64,000 nt of DNA from an uncultured Lachnospiraceae bacterium (GCA_910585765.1 CAJUES010000013.1:4103-68102), one strand, 5' to 3'; positions 1-7,586 are shown, counted from the first letter of the stretch. A program made the numbers and translations. The notes: generated by a model not told the origin, from the letters alone.

Positions 1-141
1 CGCGCGCCGGGCGCGTGCAGCCTTCGCTGCTGATTTCCTTTCGCGCCCGTGTGCAATCGAGCAGGGGAGCGGCCTTCTCCTCTACTCGCGCGCCGGGCGC
101 GTGCAGCCTTCGCTGCTGATTTCCTTTCGCGCCCGTGTGCA
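1..141 (+). repeat. Tandem pair of a structured dispersed repeat (family A)
   Basis: Two nearly identical 55-bp units at 1-55 and 87-141, period 86 bp. Each folds as an outer stem GGGCGCG/CGCGCCC (9-15 with 42-48) around a small hairpin GCAGC-CTTC-GCTGC (17-30) and ends in GTGTGCA. The 31-bp spacer (56-86) recurs at 32003-32033. Related copies lie at 23875-23901, 32003-32050 and 63680-63735. The pair sits directly behind the terminator of the SAM riboswitch, between it and its off-window gene. Confidence 0.85.
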
Positions 142-172
142 TAAAAAGCCGCTTACTCGTTAGAATAAGCGG
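141..172 (-). terminator. Intrinsic terminator of the SAM riboswitch
   Basis: On the minus strand a 7-bp stem CCGCTTA/TAAGCGG (149-155 with 166-172) is followed by CTTTTT. Its upstream arm contains CTTATT, which can instead pair with AATAAG at the 3' side of the aptamer P1 stem, so terminator and antiterminator exclude each other. Confidence 0.85.
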
Positions 173-202
173 AAATGATTGGTTACTCGATAATCAAATC
201 CT

Positions 203-331
203 CTTATTGTTCGAACTGTCAACATATCTCCATATGTCAGCAGCAACTCGCTCAGGTTGGCACCTTCCGCCTAAAATGACGGGGTTGCCGTAGCTTCACA
301 GGTCCTTTGTACCTCCACCACTCTGAATAAG
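203..331 (-). ncRNA. SAM-I (S-box) riboswitch aptamer
   Basis: Read on the minus strand from 331, the sequence has the S-box core in order: CTTATTCAGAG, GGTGGAGG, GAAGCTACGGCAACC, GGAAGGTGCCAACC, a GAGCGAGT segment, and a closing AACAATAAGAGG that pairs with the first block to form P1. S-box RNAs bind S-adenosylmethionine and usually turn off methionine or SAM genes by termination. The controlled gene lies left of position 1 and cannot be identified here; metK or a methionine transport or synthesis gene would be typical. murA, which ends at 416, is upstream and not the target. Confidence 0.92.
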
Positions 332-381
332 AGTATCTCACGTATGCGTGACTCACAATATTGAATTGTCATATCGGATAT

Positions 382-410
382 ATCATATACTAATTTGTAA
401 ACGATGTCAA
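382..410 (-). promoter_or_regulatory. Sigma-A promoter of the SAM riboswitch transcript
   Basis: Minus-strand TTGACA (405-410), a 17-bp spacer and TATGAT (382-387). The -35 box starts 6 bp beyond the murA stop codon, so the riboswitch unit has its own promoter. Confidence 0.85.
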
Positions 411-415
411 TAGGC

Positions 416-1708
416 TTATCCGACTTTTAATTTGAATTTCTGTAATTCCTTATCCGACCCCACCTTCTCGATCTGCGCGCCCAGACTCTGGAGCTTTACC
501 TCGAAATCCTCATAGCCGCGCTCGATGTATTTGATGTCGTCGACCGTGCTGAATCCCTCCGCCGTGAGACAGGCGAGCACGAGTGCTGCTCCTGCGCGAA
601 GATCCGGCGCGGTTAAGTTTGCGCTGGTGAACTTGTCCACCCCCTCTATGATGGCGGTATTGCCCTCAACCTTGATGTTGGATCCCATGCGCGCAAGCTC
701 GTCCACATACTTAAACCGATTGTCAAAGATGCTCTCCGTCACAATGCTTGTCCCTTTTGCGAGCGCCAGCGACACGGAGATCTGCGGCTGCAGATCTGTC
801 GGAAAGCCAGGGTATGGCAATGTCTTTACATGTGTGTTTTCAAGACGCTTTGACGCGACGACGCGCACTGCGTCATCGGATTCCTCCACCTGACATCCCA
901 TCTCCATGAGTTTTGCCGTCGTGGACTCCAAATGTTTGGGGATCACGTTCTTGACTGTGACGTCCCCTTTTGTGATCGCCGCTGCAAACATGAACGTTCC
1001 CGCCTCGATCTGATCCGGTATGATCGGATAGTCCGATCCGTGAAGTTTTCTGACCCCCGATACCCTGACCACGTCCGTGCCGGCACCCTTTATATTTGCC
1101 CCCATGGAATTCAGGAAATTCGCCACATCCACCACGTGGGGCTCCTTAGCCGCATTTTCGATCACCGTCTTTCCCTCCGCCAATGCAGCAGCCAGCATGA
1201 TATTGATGGTAGCCCCCACTGACACCGTGTCGAGATAGATATGCGCTCCCCGAAGCTGATGCGCATCCGCGATGATGAGCCCGTGCTCGATCTTCACACT
1301 TGCCCCGAGTGCCTTGAATCCCTTGATGTGCAGGTCAATCTTGCGGCTTCCGATATTGCATCCGCCCGGCAGTGCGACCTCCGCGTGTTTGTATTTCCCA
1401 AGAAGCGCTCCCAGCAGATAGTAGGACGCCCTGATCTTCTTGATATAGTCATCCTCAATCACAAGTCCCGATATCATTGATGCGTTGATCCTGACTGTGT
1501 GCCTGTCCGACCGATATACAATGACGCCGATGCTCTCCATTGCCTGCAGCAGGACATTGATATCCCTTACATCTGGTATATTGTCAATAACTGTCATTTC
1601 ATCCGTCATAATTGCTGCGGCGAGCACCCCAAGTGCTGCATTTTTTGCACCGCCGATTTCAACTTCACCAACCAGGGGATTGCCCCCCTTAATTGCGTAC
1701 TGTTCCAT
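416..1708 (-). CDS. murA: UDP-N-acetylglucosamine 1-carboxyvinyltransferase
   Basis: Transfers enolpyruvate from PEP to UDP-GlcNAc, the first committed step of peptidoglycan synthesis in the cytoplasm. The N-terminus MEQYAIKGGNPLVGEV and the IGGAKNAALG block are the EPSP-synthase-fold MurA signature; the protein ends in ERGYEDFEVKLQSLGA. The ATG at 1708 was chosen because GAGGTGG lies just upstream and the family starts there; the frame stays open to 1819, but that extension has no family match. Product 430 aa, the usual length. The 5' side is a purine-rich tandem-repeat region. The gene is immediately followed by the SAM-riboswitch promoter. Confidence 0.95.
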   Translation of the reverse strand: MEQYAIKGGNPLVGEVEIGGAKNAALGVLAAAIMTDEMTVIDNIPDVRDINVLLQAMESIGVIVYRSDRHTVRINASMISGLVIEDDYIKKIRASYYLLGALLGKYKHAEVALPGGCNIGSRKIDLHIKGFKALGASVKIEHGLIIADAHQLRGAHIYLDTVSVGATINIMLAAALAEGKTVIENAAKEPHVVDVANFLNSMGANIKGAGTDVVRVSGVRKLHGSDYPIIPDQIEAGTFMFAAAITKGDVTVKNVIPKHLESTTAKLMEMGCQVEESDDAVRVVASKRLENTHVKTLPYPGFPTDLQPQISVSLALAKGTSIVTESIFDNRFKYVDELARMGSNIKVEGNTAIIEGVDKFTSANLTAPDLRAGAALVLACLTAEGFSTVDDIKYIERGYEDFEVKLQSLGAQIEKVGSDKELQKFKLKVG

Positions 1709-1854
1709 CGTCCACCTCATCATTTCCTTGTAACTGTGGGATTCCCAAAGGACAGGATACGCTGTATTCTCATCTGCTTCCGCACCGATACATCTATATT
1801 CATACTCTGACAATCTCAAATCATATTTTCTATTTTCAATATTTCGTTATTTTC

Positions 1855-2180
1855 TGTATTCAGTTATTTTGAAATTTCTGTGTTTTGCTTTTTCTTACAT
1901 TTAATTACTCAGGGAATTCCTATACTTCTCTTTTCCTCTATTCAGTTATCTTTACAATCCCTGTACTTTTCTGCTCTCTGCACTCAGGAATCTTTGCAGC
2001 CGCTATACTTTGCTCTTCCGTATCTCTGCAACTCTATATTTTGCCCTCTTCCGTATTCAATTCTGATTCGATTATCTCTTTAACTCTCTGTGTTCTGCTA
2101 TTTACCGCATTTGGTCTTAAAAGCACTCCGTATCCTGCTGTTTTCTCTATTTGGTTACTGAAACCATGTAGTATGAAATC
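1855..2180. repeat. Degenerate ~42-bp tandem repeat, pyrimidine-rich on plus
   Basis: About seven to eight diverged units follow one another. Each reads roughly [CG]TATTCAGTTAYCTT, a short A/C-rich part, then CTRTACTTTGCTCTTYC on the plus strand. Clear examples start near 1938, 1978 and 2138. Insertions and deletions vary unit length from about 33 to 52 bp. On the minus strand the array would form a GA-rich leader for murA. Confidence 0.6.
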
Positions 2181-2305
2181 ATTTTCTCTCTCAAATGACC
2201 AGAACCTTGTATCTTCAAAATTGAATCATCCTCAATTTGATCATTCTCAGTATTGCACCATGCGCGGTTTGGTCACATGCCGTCCACACGCTCTGCCAGC
2301 ATCTG

Positions 2306-2409
2306 TGTATCGCATTTCCTATACGGCATCTGGCGGCGCTTCCCGCATAACGCATATTGTATCGCATTTCCCGTGCGGCATCTGGCGCCGCTTCCCGCAT
2401 CATTCATAA
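2306..2409. repeat. 52-bp direct tandem duplication
   Basis: Units at 2306-2357 and 2358-2409 both begin TGTATCGCATTTCC and continue GCGGCATCTGG or ACGGCATCTGG, then CGCTTCCCGCAT. They differ at a handful of positions. Confidence 0.8.
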
Positions 2410-2552
2410 GCAAACCGCCCGCGGATCGCGCTTTGATCGCCTTTCACAACAACACATGGATTGAACTCTTACGATTATATACCTTTTTCGTACATTTGTA
2501 AACTGCCAGACTGCTATGCTTCTATGGATCCAGAACCGTTTTTTTGTAGATA

Positions 2553-2591
2553 TCGACGAAACATCCTGCCAAAACATGGGTGTTTCGTCGA
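2553..2591. repeat. Inverted repeat downstream of the M23 peptidase gene
   Basis: A perfect 11-bp inverted repeat TCGACGAAACA/TGTTTCGTCGA (2553-2563 and 2581-2591) with a 17-nt loop. On the plus strand it is followed by TTTTATT, on the minus strand by no T-run. It lies 34 bp past the stop at 2625 and could help end that transcript, but it is not a textbook terminator for that direction. Confidence 0.5.
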
Positions 2592-2624
2592 TTTTATTCA
2601 GAGTATCTGCACAAAAATCTTATA

Positions 2625-4193
2625 TTAGTTTAGATACTTTAATGGATTGACCGCACTCCCGTTGATGCGGATCTCAAAGTGAACATGGGGTCCGGTACTT
2701 CTGCCCGTATTGCCGCTCAGCGCGATCCGCTCTCCCTGCGCCACCGTCTGACCGTTCTTGACCAGTACTTTGCTCAGATGACCGTATCTGGTCTGCCTGC
2801 CGTCCGCGTGGTTGATGTAGACCGCATACCCGTAGCCGCTTGCCCAGCCTGCGTGCACGACAGTGCCTGCGTTGGATGCGACCACCGAGGTTCCGATCGG
2901 CGTCGCCCAGTCCACGCCCTTGTGGTTCGTGGAAGCGCCCTTCGTCGGCGCACTCCTTGCGCCAAACCCGGAACTCAGTCTTCCGCCGGATATCGGCTTG
3001 ATGTATGTGGGCGGTATCTTCGTGCCGCGCTCTATGATCTTGGGGACTGCCTCGGCGTAGATCTGTTCTTTCAGGATCTCCCTGCCGACTTCCTGACCGT
3101 TCTTGTACTCGATCACCGCCGCCACCTTGCGCCTTCCGGCGGACGGCTCCTGCAGCGTCGTCCGCTGTGTCGTGTACCAGTCATCGTTTGGCACATACTG
3201 CACTTCTGCCTCGTAGTCCTCCGTATACACCTGCTCTTCCTTCCACATGATCGAGAGCTCCGGCTCCGGAATCGTGATCACAAGCTCCTGGTCAACCCGG
3301 ATCATGGTATTTTCATCCTCGAGGGCATCGTTGATCGCGATCAGTTCTTCCATCGGAATGTTGTTCGTCAGACTGATCTGCGAGAGCGTATCACCGGAAA
3401 CGACCTTGTAGATGATCTGTGTCTCCTGCTCCTTCGTCACGAGGTTTACGGCTTCCTCCACCGTGTTCAGCGAGTCCTCAAGAAGATACGCCTCCACAAC
3501 CTCTATTTTCTCCGCGTAATCAATGTCCGTAAGCCCCGCGGTGTAGTCCTCAAAACCTTTCTCCACCTCCGGCTCGACCTCCGCGAACATCTCCTCGAGC
3601 TTTGCCTCCACACCCGCGGATGTGTCAAATCTCTCCTCCGCCGCCAGCGCTTCCCCGCGCGGCAGGATCACAGCCTCGAGCACATTGATCTCGCGGTCAC
3701 TGTCCAGCTCGAGCCCGACCATATACTTGTTCTGCGTATCGTAAGGCGCGAGCGCCTGCTCGAGCAGCCGGTGCACTTCGTCATAGGAGCCGAGATTGAC
3801 CGCAGTCTCGTTGACCTTCACCGTATAGGAGCGGTGAAGGGTCTCGCGCGTACTGCGCTTCATGACATCCGCCATTCTCCGCACAACCTCGTCCTCGTCG
3901 TCCACCACTGCCCAGATTTTTTCTCTTCCCTCCGTCTGCAGTTCCGTGTCCATAAACACCAGCTCATCGCTGCCGATCTCGCGGACCGCCTGGCGTCTTG
4001 CGCGCACCAAAAGATCGTCAAGATTGTCTGTCGACGAGAGGTTCCCCACCTCGACTCCGTTTAGCCTGACTGTAAAAAAATTGTCTCCTGTATGTTTAAA
4101 AAACTGCAGCGACGGCAGAAGGAGCGCACAAGCCACCAGTGCAATCGCTGCCGCCTCTATATAACACAGCTTTATTCTTCTATATAAATGCAT
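2625..4193 (-). CDS. Membrane-anchored LysM-G5-M23 metallopeptidase
   Basis: Probable peptidoglycan hydrolase (DD-endopeptidase type) acting outside the membrane. The 522-aa product has one N-terminal membrane segment (about residues 10-32), a long acidic extracellular region with two similar ~80-aa modules, a LysM (about 261-308, YKVVSGDTLSQIS), a G5-like domain (about 317-392) and an M23 domain (about 415-515). The M23 zinc ligands are visible in NHKGVD, RYGHLS and HVHFEI. ATG 4193 is chosen because AAGGA lies 7-8 bp upstream. The promoter lies at 4395-4423, and a MITE fills the leader between promoter and start. It probably acts in cell-wall remodelling; the substrate cannot be read from sequence. 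Confidence 0.88.
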   Translation of the reverse strand: MHLYRRIKLCYIEAAAIALVACALLLPSLQFFKHTGDNFFTVRLNGVEVGNLSSTDNLDDLLVRARRQAVREIGSDELVFMDTELQTEGREKIWAVVDDEDEVVRRMADVMKRSTRETLHRSYTVKVNETAVNLGSYDEVHRLLEQALAPYDTQNKYMVGLELDSDREINVLEAVILPRGEALAAEERFDTSAGVEAKLEEMFAEVEPEVEKGFEDYTAGLTDIDYAEKIEVVEAYLLEDSLNTVEEAVNLVTKEQETQIIYKVVSGDTLSQISLTNNIPMEELIAINDALEDENTMIRVDQELVITIPEPELSIMWKEEQVYTEDYEAEVQYVPNDDWYTTQRTTLQEPSAGRRKVAAVIEYKNGQEVGREILKEQIYAEAVPKIIERGTKIPPTYIKPISGGRLSSGFGARSAPTKGASTNHKGVDWATPIGTSVVASNAGTVVHAGWASGYGYAVYINHADGRQTRYGHLSKVLVKNGQTVAQGERIALSGNTGRSTGPHVHFEIRINGSAVNPLKYLN

Positions 4194-4203
4194 ATGGTAT
4201 TCC

Positions 4204-4365
4204 TTAGCAACTGTCAAGAAATAACTTGATCATCTGACGCCCGTAAAATATTCACTGCAGATCACAGGCGCAACAGGCAGAGACATAAACGTCAAGATCA
4301 TCAGATGCAGCAGACAGGCGTTTAGACAAGTCAAATGGATACGTGATTTCTTATACAGTTCTTTA
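4204..4365. mobile_element. MITE (family M1), copy 1, in the M23 gene leader
   Basis: A 156-bp element (4207-4362) flanked by TTA on both sides. The ends are imperfect inverted repeats, GCAACTGTCAAGAAATAAC and, reversed, AGAACTGTATAAGAAATCAC. A subterminal TAGACAAGTCAA is shared with copy 2 at 21827-21990. It encodes nothing. Its left flank supplies part of the AAGGA ribosome binding site of the M23 gene. Confidence 0.75.
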
Positions 4366-4394
4366 ATAATCTGTTGTATTTGTTAACAGATATC

Positions 4395-4423
4395 ATTTTA
4401 ACAGCCTTTTGAAATAATGTAAA
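4395..4423 (-). promoter_or_regulatory. Promoter of the M23 peptidase gene
   Basis: Minus-strand TTTACA (4418-4423), 17-bp spacer, TAAAAT (4395-4400), just after the flavin reductase stop. Transcription would start upstream of the MITE and read through it. Confidence 0.65.
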
Positions 4424-4431
4424 GAAAAAAC

Positions 4432-4998
4432 TTAGGGCTTTTTCTGCACACTGTACCCGAATCTGCCAAGTTTCTCTCCGAGGTCATAGTATTCGCCGTG
4501 ACTGTATACGATCGGCCTGGCGTCCTCCAGGTGAAAGCGTCCCTTCCCGTCCATATAGCGGTCATCGACATGCACGGCTGCCACCTCCGCGATAAACATG
4601 TCGTGCGATCCCAGCTGTTCTGTCCTCACCACCCTGCACTCGATGTTCACCGGGCACTCCGCAATGCAGGGCGCATCCACGGCGTCCGAACGCATCGGTG
4701 TCAGTCCCGCTTCCTTCCACTTGTCGACATCCCTGCCGCTTCGCACCCCGCAGTAATCCGTGGCACGAACAAGCGCTCTCGTCGTGAGGTTTATGACAAA
4801 TCCGCCCGTCTCGAGGATCATGTGGTGCGAATATCTTGAGGGGCGGACAGATATGCTCACCATCGGCGGGTTGGTGCATATTGTCCCCGCCCACGCGACC
4901 GTGATGATGTTGGTCCTGCCTTCCCTGTCCGCCACACTGACCATCACTGCCGGCAGCGGATAGAGCATATTGCCCGGTTTAAATGAAATCTTTGCCAT
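4432..4998 (-). CDS. Flavin reductase family protein
   Basis: A 188-aa single-domain protein of the FMN-binding split-barrel flavin reductase family (DIM6/NTAB-like). These cytoplasmic enzymes use NAD(P)H to reduce a loosely bound flavin, or bind FMN in an electron-transfer role. Visible features are the start PGNMLYPLPAVMVSV, the core NIITVAWAGTICTNPPMVSI with a following SVRPSRYSH, and GGFVINLTT. The start has GGGGAG upstream. It lies 18 bp downstream of the coiled-coil gene on the same strand and may be co-transcribed. The partner enzyme cannot be inferred. Confidence 0.85.
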   Translation of the reverse strand: MAKISFKPGNMLYPLPAVMVSVADREGRTNIITVAWAGTICTNPPMVSISVRPSRYSHHMILETGGFVINLTTRALVRATDYCGVRSGRDVDKWKEAGLTPMRSDAVDAPCIAECPVNIECRVVRTEQLGSHDMFIAEVAAVHVDDRYMDGKGRFHLEDARPIVYSHGEYYDLGEKLGRFGYSVQKKP

Positions 4999-5016
4999 TG
5001 CCGCTCCCCTTTTATC

Positions 5017-5673
5017 TCAGAACACGCCCATTGCCATGAGCACCCACAGCGCCACGCTGACTGCCGAGACTGCCACCGAGATCACGCCAAACACCATCAC
5101 TTTGTTCAGCTTTTTGACCAGCTCTCTCCGCAGTTCATCCGCAAGCTCGCTTTTGAGCTTCATCCGCTCTTCCTGTGCACTCTCCGTGCTGCGCTTGATC
5201 TCATCCACCACTACCGCCTGCACATTTCTGTACACTTTGACATTCTCCTTGTGCACAAAATCATCGGATTTCTGAAATTTATTTTCAAGCAGCTCCGCTA
5301 TCGCTGCCAGGTCTGTCTGCTTCCGGTTCTCCGCCGCGCGCTCCTGCTCGATGCGCTCCTCCTCTTTCCTGCCGATCTCCGCCTCGCGGTTCCTTGTCTG
5401 CTCGTCCGTCAGATCCCGCAGCGCAGCGATCAGCCGCTGCTCGTCCTCCTTCATGCCCTGGATCTTGTCCGCATTGTCCCCGATCATCCTGTCCAGCTTG
5501 TCTGCAAGCTCCGTGTTCCGGTAATTGAGTTTCCTCATCTCCTGCAGAATCTTCTCGTACTCTGACACCTGCAGCTGCAGCCGCTTCATCTCCTCCGCCT
5601 CCGCCTGCGAGTTTGCCTTGATCATCTCCTGCGCGCTGAATTTCTGCGCGAGCTTATCCATGAAATTGTCCAT
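5017..5673 (-). CDS. Coiled-coil protein with C-terminal membrane anchor
   Basis: Function not recognised. The 218-aa product starts MDNFMDKLAQKFSAQEMIKA, then has long charged heptad-like stretches rich in E, K, R and Q (about residues 20-190). It ends in a hydrophobic segment (VMVFGVISVAVSAVSVALWV) that would make it tail-anchored. The start at 5673 follows GAGGAAG closely; the frame is open to a GTG at 5718, so an earlier start is possible. Upstream is a good promoter (5770-5798). The build suggests a scaffold or envelope-associated role, which is only an inference. Confidence 0.7.
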   Translation of the reverse strand: MDNFMDKLAQKFSAQEMIKANSQAEAEEMKRLQLQVSEYEKILQEMRKLNYRNTELADKLDRMIGDNADKIQGMKEDEQRLIAALRDLTDEQTRNREAEIGRKEEERIEQERAAENRKQTDLAAIAELLENKFQKSDDFVHKENVKVYRNVQAVVVDEIKRSTESAQEERMKLKSELADELRRELVKKLNKVMVFGVISVAVSAVSVALWVLMAMGVF

Positions 5674-5769
5674 CTTCCTCAACCGTACCTTTCCAGTGGC
5701 TCTCGTCATCTGCTCCACTTCACAGCTATCCCTGCACCGATCCTGTGCACCTGCCCTGACCTTGATATC

Positions 5770-5798
5770 ATCTTATCATTAAACGGGTTCCCTTACAA
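5770..5798 (-). promoter_or_regulatory. Promoter of the coiled-coil/flavin reductase unit
   Basis: Minus-strand TTGTAA (5793-5798), 17-bp spacer, TAAGAT (5770-5775), about 90 bp before the proposed start. The rest of the gap up to 5987 is AT-rich and shows no coding frame. Confidence 0.6.
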
Positions 5799-5987
5799 CA
5801 AAAGTTTCAAAAACACCTTTGTATATTTTGCATATAAACGATCGTCATATGTTTTTGCCAGTATACATATTTACAATAAACTTACATTTTATTCATAATT
5901 TATTCATATTTCGATGGTAATATTGAAACATAGCAGACGATAACAACATGGTGTTTTCATTACACATAGATAAATTTTTTCATAATA

Positions 5988-6032
5988 GCCCCGGTTCATT
6001 TCATAAGATTCGTTCTTAGAAATGGCCGGGGC
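5988..6032 (-). terminator. Hairpin downstream of the (p)ppGpp synthetase gene
   Basis: A strong stem GCCCCGG/CCGGGGC (5988-5994 with 6026-6032), extended inside by CATTTC/GAAATG. It starts 11 bp after the stop codon. No U-run follows directly, so it may be a stability or weak termination hairpin. Confidence 0.55.
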
Positions 6033-6042
6033 ACTCCTCATT

Positions 6043-6684
6043 TTACAGCTGATCCAACGACAGCTGCTTTACTTCCTCATTGAGTGACAGCATTTTCGCA
6101 TCGAGCTCCGACACCATCCTGGCGCACGCGTGGAGCTCCGTCTTGATGTGTTCCGGGACATTCACATCGAACTTGTAATTGATCTTGTGCTCCAGGCTTG
6201 CCCAGAAGTCCATCGCCACAGTCCTGATCTGTATCTCCACTTTCGCATCCACTCTCTTCTCGGACAGATAGATGGGGATCGACACGATCATGTGATAGCT
6301 CTTATAGCCGCTCGCTTTGGGATTCCTGATATAATCCTTCACGGACAGGATCCTGATATCGTTCTGTCTCTCCAGCATTTCCGCGATCCTGTATATATCC
6401 GTCGTAAAAGAGCATATGATCCGGATGCCTGCGATGTCGTTCACATAGCGGATCATGTTGTCGATCGTCGACTCATACCCGTGCTTTTTGAGTTTCTTCA
6501 CGATGCTCTCCGAGGTTTTGATCCTCGACTTGATATGCTCTATGGGATTGTACTGGTGTACATGCTGAAATTCATCATTCAGGATCTCGAGCTTCGTCCC
6601 GATCTCTTTCAAGGCTGAGTTGTATACCAGGATGACCTCCTTCCAGCTGTCCACGTCAGAATTTCTGTTTCCACTGTATTCCAT
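6043..6684 (-). CDS. Small alarmone synthetase, GTP pyrophosphokinase (RelQ-like)
   Basis: Cytoplasmic single-domain RelA/SpoT synthetase that would make (p)ppGpp from ATP and GTP or GDP. The 213-aa protein has IEHIKSRIKTSESIVKKL, the core DIAGIRIICSF, NPKASGYKSYH and EIQIRTVAMDFWASLEHKI, with no HD hydrolase, TGS or ACT domain. This matches the stand-alone synthetases of Firmicutes. The ATG at 6684 has GAGGGGG about 8 bp upstream. A monocistronic arrangement is likely, with a hairpin after the stop. Regulation is not evident from sequence. Confidence 0.9.
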   Translation of the reverse strand: MEYSGNRNSDVDSWKEVILVYNSALKEIGTKLEILNDEFQHVHQYNPIEHIKSRIKTSESIVKKLKKHGYESTIDNMIRYVNDIAGIRIICSFTTDIYRIAEMLERQNDIRILSVKDYIRNPKASGYKSYHMIVSIPIYLSEKRVDAKVEIQIRTVAMDFWASLEHKINYKFDVNVPEHIKTELHACARMVSELDAKMLSLNEEVKQLSLDQL

Positions 6685-7204
6685 AACCACGCCCCCTCTC
6701 TCCTGCACGTTCAAAACCGCCCGCAGCCGTAACCGCAGGCTCCGGGCACAACGTTTACTATTTTAACATACTTTATCAGATCATGACCACATCATTCCTC
6801 AAATTTTACATTTATTTTATGAAATGCCAATGTACGCACATATTTATATTAACTGAATCTACACGCACTTGACAATTCTTTACACCGGAAGTCAGAAACT
6901 GTAGAAAAACCGGTGCAGGTGTGAATTGTAACGAACTATGACACGAAATCAGCTTCCACAGTCATTTGTGCTTTTCATTTTTCGGTATCCGTGTTAGAAT
7001 GGGGGTGGTCGATCCGCACAAAACTGCCAGTGTTCTATCCAGACAGAAAGCAGGCTCGTGAGTCACACGATTTGTCCCAGTGCCAGGCAGCATTTCGACG
7101 GCGATGCGCTGCAGCGCATTTTAACGGCGCAATGGTGCGAAACAGGCGGTTTGCGCTTCCAATTTCCGACCGGATGGAGAACCAGGTTACAGGGGGAATA
7201 TAAA
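6685..7204. other. Gene-free spacer with a dispersed repeat (family B)
   Basis: AT-rich up to about 7000, then GC-richer. Contains an inverted repeat CACCGG/CCGGTG (about 6881-6914), a possible plus-strand -10 box TAGAAT near 6994, and the family B repeat at 7118-7181. No coding frame with a ribosome binding site was found before 7205. Confidence 0.55.
7118..7181 (+). repeat. Dispersed 64-bp repeat (family B), copy 1
   Basis: Starts ATTTTAACGGCGCA, contains the 16-bp block GGTGCGAAACAGGCGG and ends GGATGGAGAA. By hand count it matches 60798-60861 at about 49 of 64 positions without gaps, most differences being transitions. It lies just upstream of the ribosome binding site of the 7205 gene. 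Confidence 0.75.
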
Positions 7205-7471
7205 ATGTTTAGATTGTGGGCAAGAATCTTCAAGGACAACCATATGATACGGGATACCGTCGTCTGTGACGACCGCCCGGAGACGCGCACGCACAAGGTG
7301 TTTGACGCACTCGATGCAGTGTGTTACCAGTTTGACCTCGGCAAACCGATCTGGCTTGATTCCAATATTGCCGATTTCAAGAGGCACGACAAAACACGTT
7401 TTCTGTCAGACAACTTTATCGAGGCAGTCGATTTTGACTACCTGGAGATACATGTGATCGAGGAGGACTGA
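7205..7471 (+). CDS. Small conserved hypothetical protein, 88 aa
   Basis: Not assigned to a named family. The 88-aa product begins MFRLWARIFKDNHMIRDTVV and is highly charged, with a C-terminus DFDYLEIHVIEED. No signal peptide or membrane segment; probably cytoplasmic. The ATG at 7205 has AGGGGGA about 8 bp upstream. The stop codon lies inside a perfect terminator stem (7463-7487), so the end of the gene doubles as the terminator. From memory, similar short proteins occur in other Lachnospiraceae; that was not checked. Confidence 0.75.
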   Translation: MFRLWARIFKDNHMIRDTVVCDDRPETRTHKVFDALDAVCYQFDLGKPIWLDSNIADFKRHDKTRFLSDNFIEAVDFDYLEIHVIEED

Positions 7472-7487
7472 GCAGTCCTCTTTTTTT
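7463..7487 (+). terminator. Intrinsic terminator overlapping the stop codon of the 88-aa gene
   Basis: Perfect 8-bp stem GAGGACTG/CAGTCCTC (7463-7470 with 7473-7480), 2-nt loop, followed by seven T. The last codons and the TGA are part of the stem. Confidence 0.9.
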
Positions 7488-7557
7488 ATGCGCTGACCCG
7501 TGCAGAGGAAATAAACCGACAGGCGGCACAAAGGTCTCATTTTTTTGATAAATCCGA

Positions 7558-7586
7558 TTGACATTGCGCATAATAAGTAGTAGTAT
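7558..7586 (+). promoter_or_regulatory. Promoter of the hemolysin III gene
   Basis: TTGACA (7558-7563), 17-bp spacer, TAGTAT (7581-7586). The predicted leader is about 145 nt. Confidence 0.75.

Larger units (their letters stand above)
1709..2624. other. Gene-free, repeat-rich spacer upstream of murA
   Basis: No convincing coding frame on either strand. It holds a degenerate ~42-bp tandem repeat (about 1855-2180), a 52-bp tandem duplication (2306-2409) and an inverted repeat (2553-2591). No clear promoter for murA was found, so the start of the murA transcript is unresolved. Confidence 0.6.

Noticed and set aside
1..142. Minus-strand open frame through both family A repeat units, starting ATG at 142
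   Set aside because: It starts directly after a terminator T-run, has no ribosome binding site and is made wholly of the repeat; the two units are read in different frames.
6892..6910. M1-like end AGAAACTGTAGAAAAAC
   Set aside because: Short match only, no TTA flank and no partner end.
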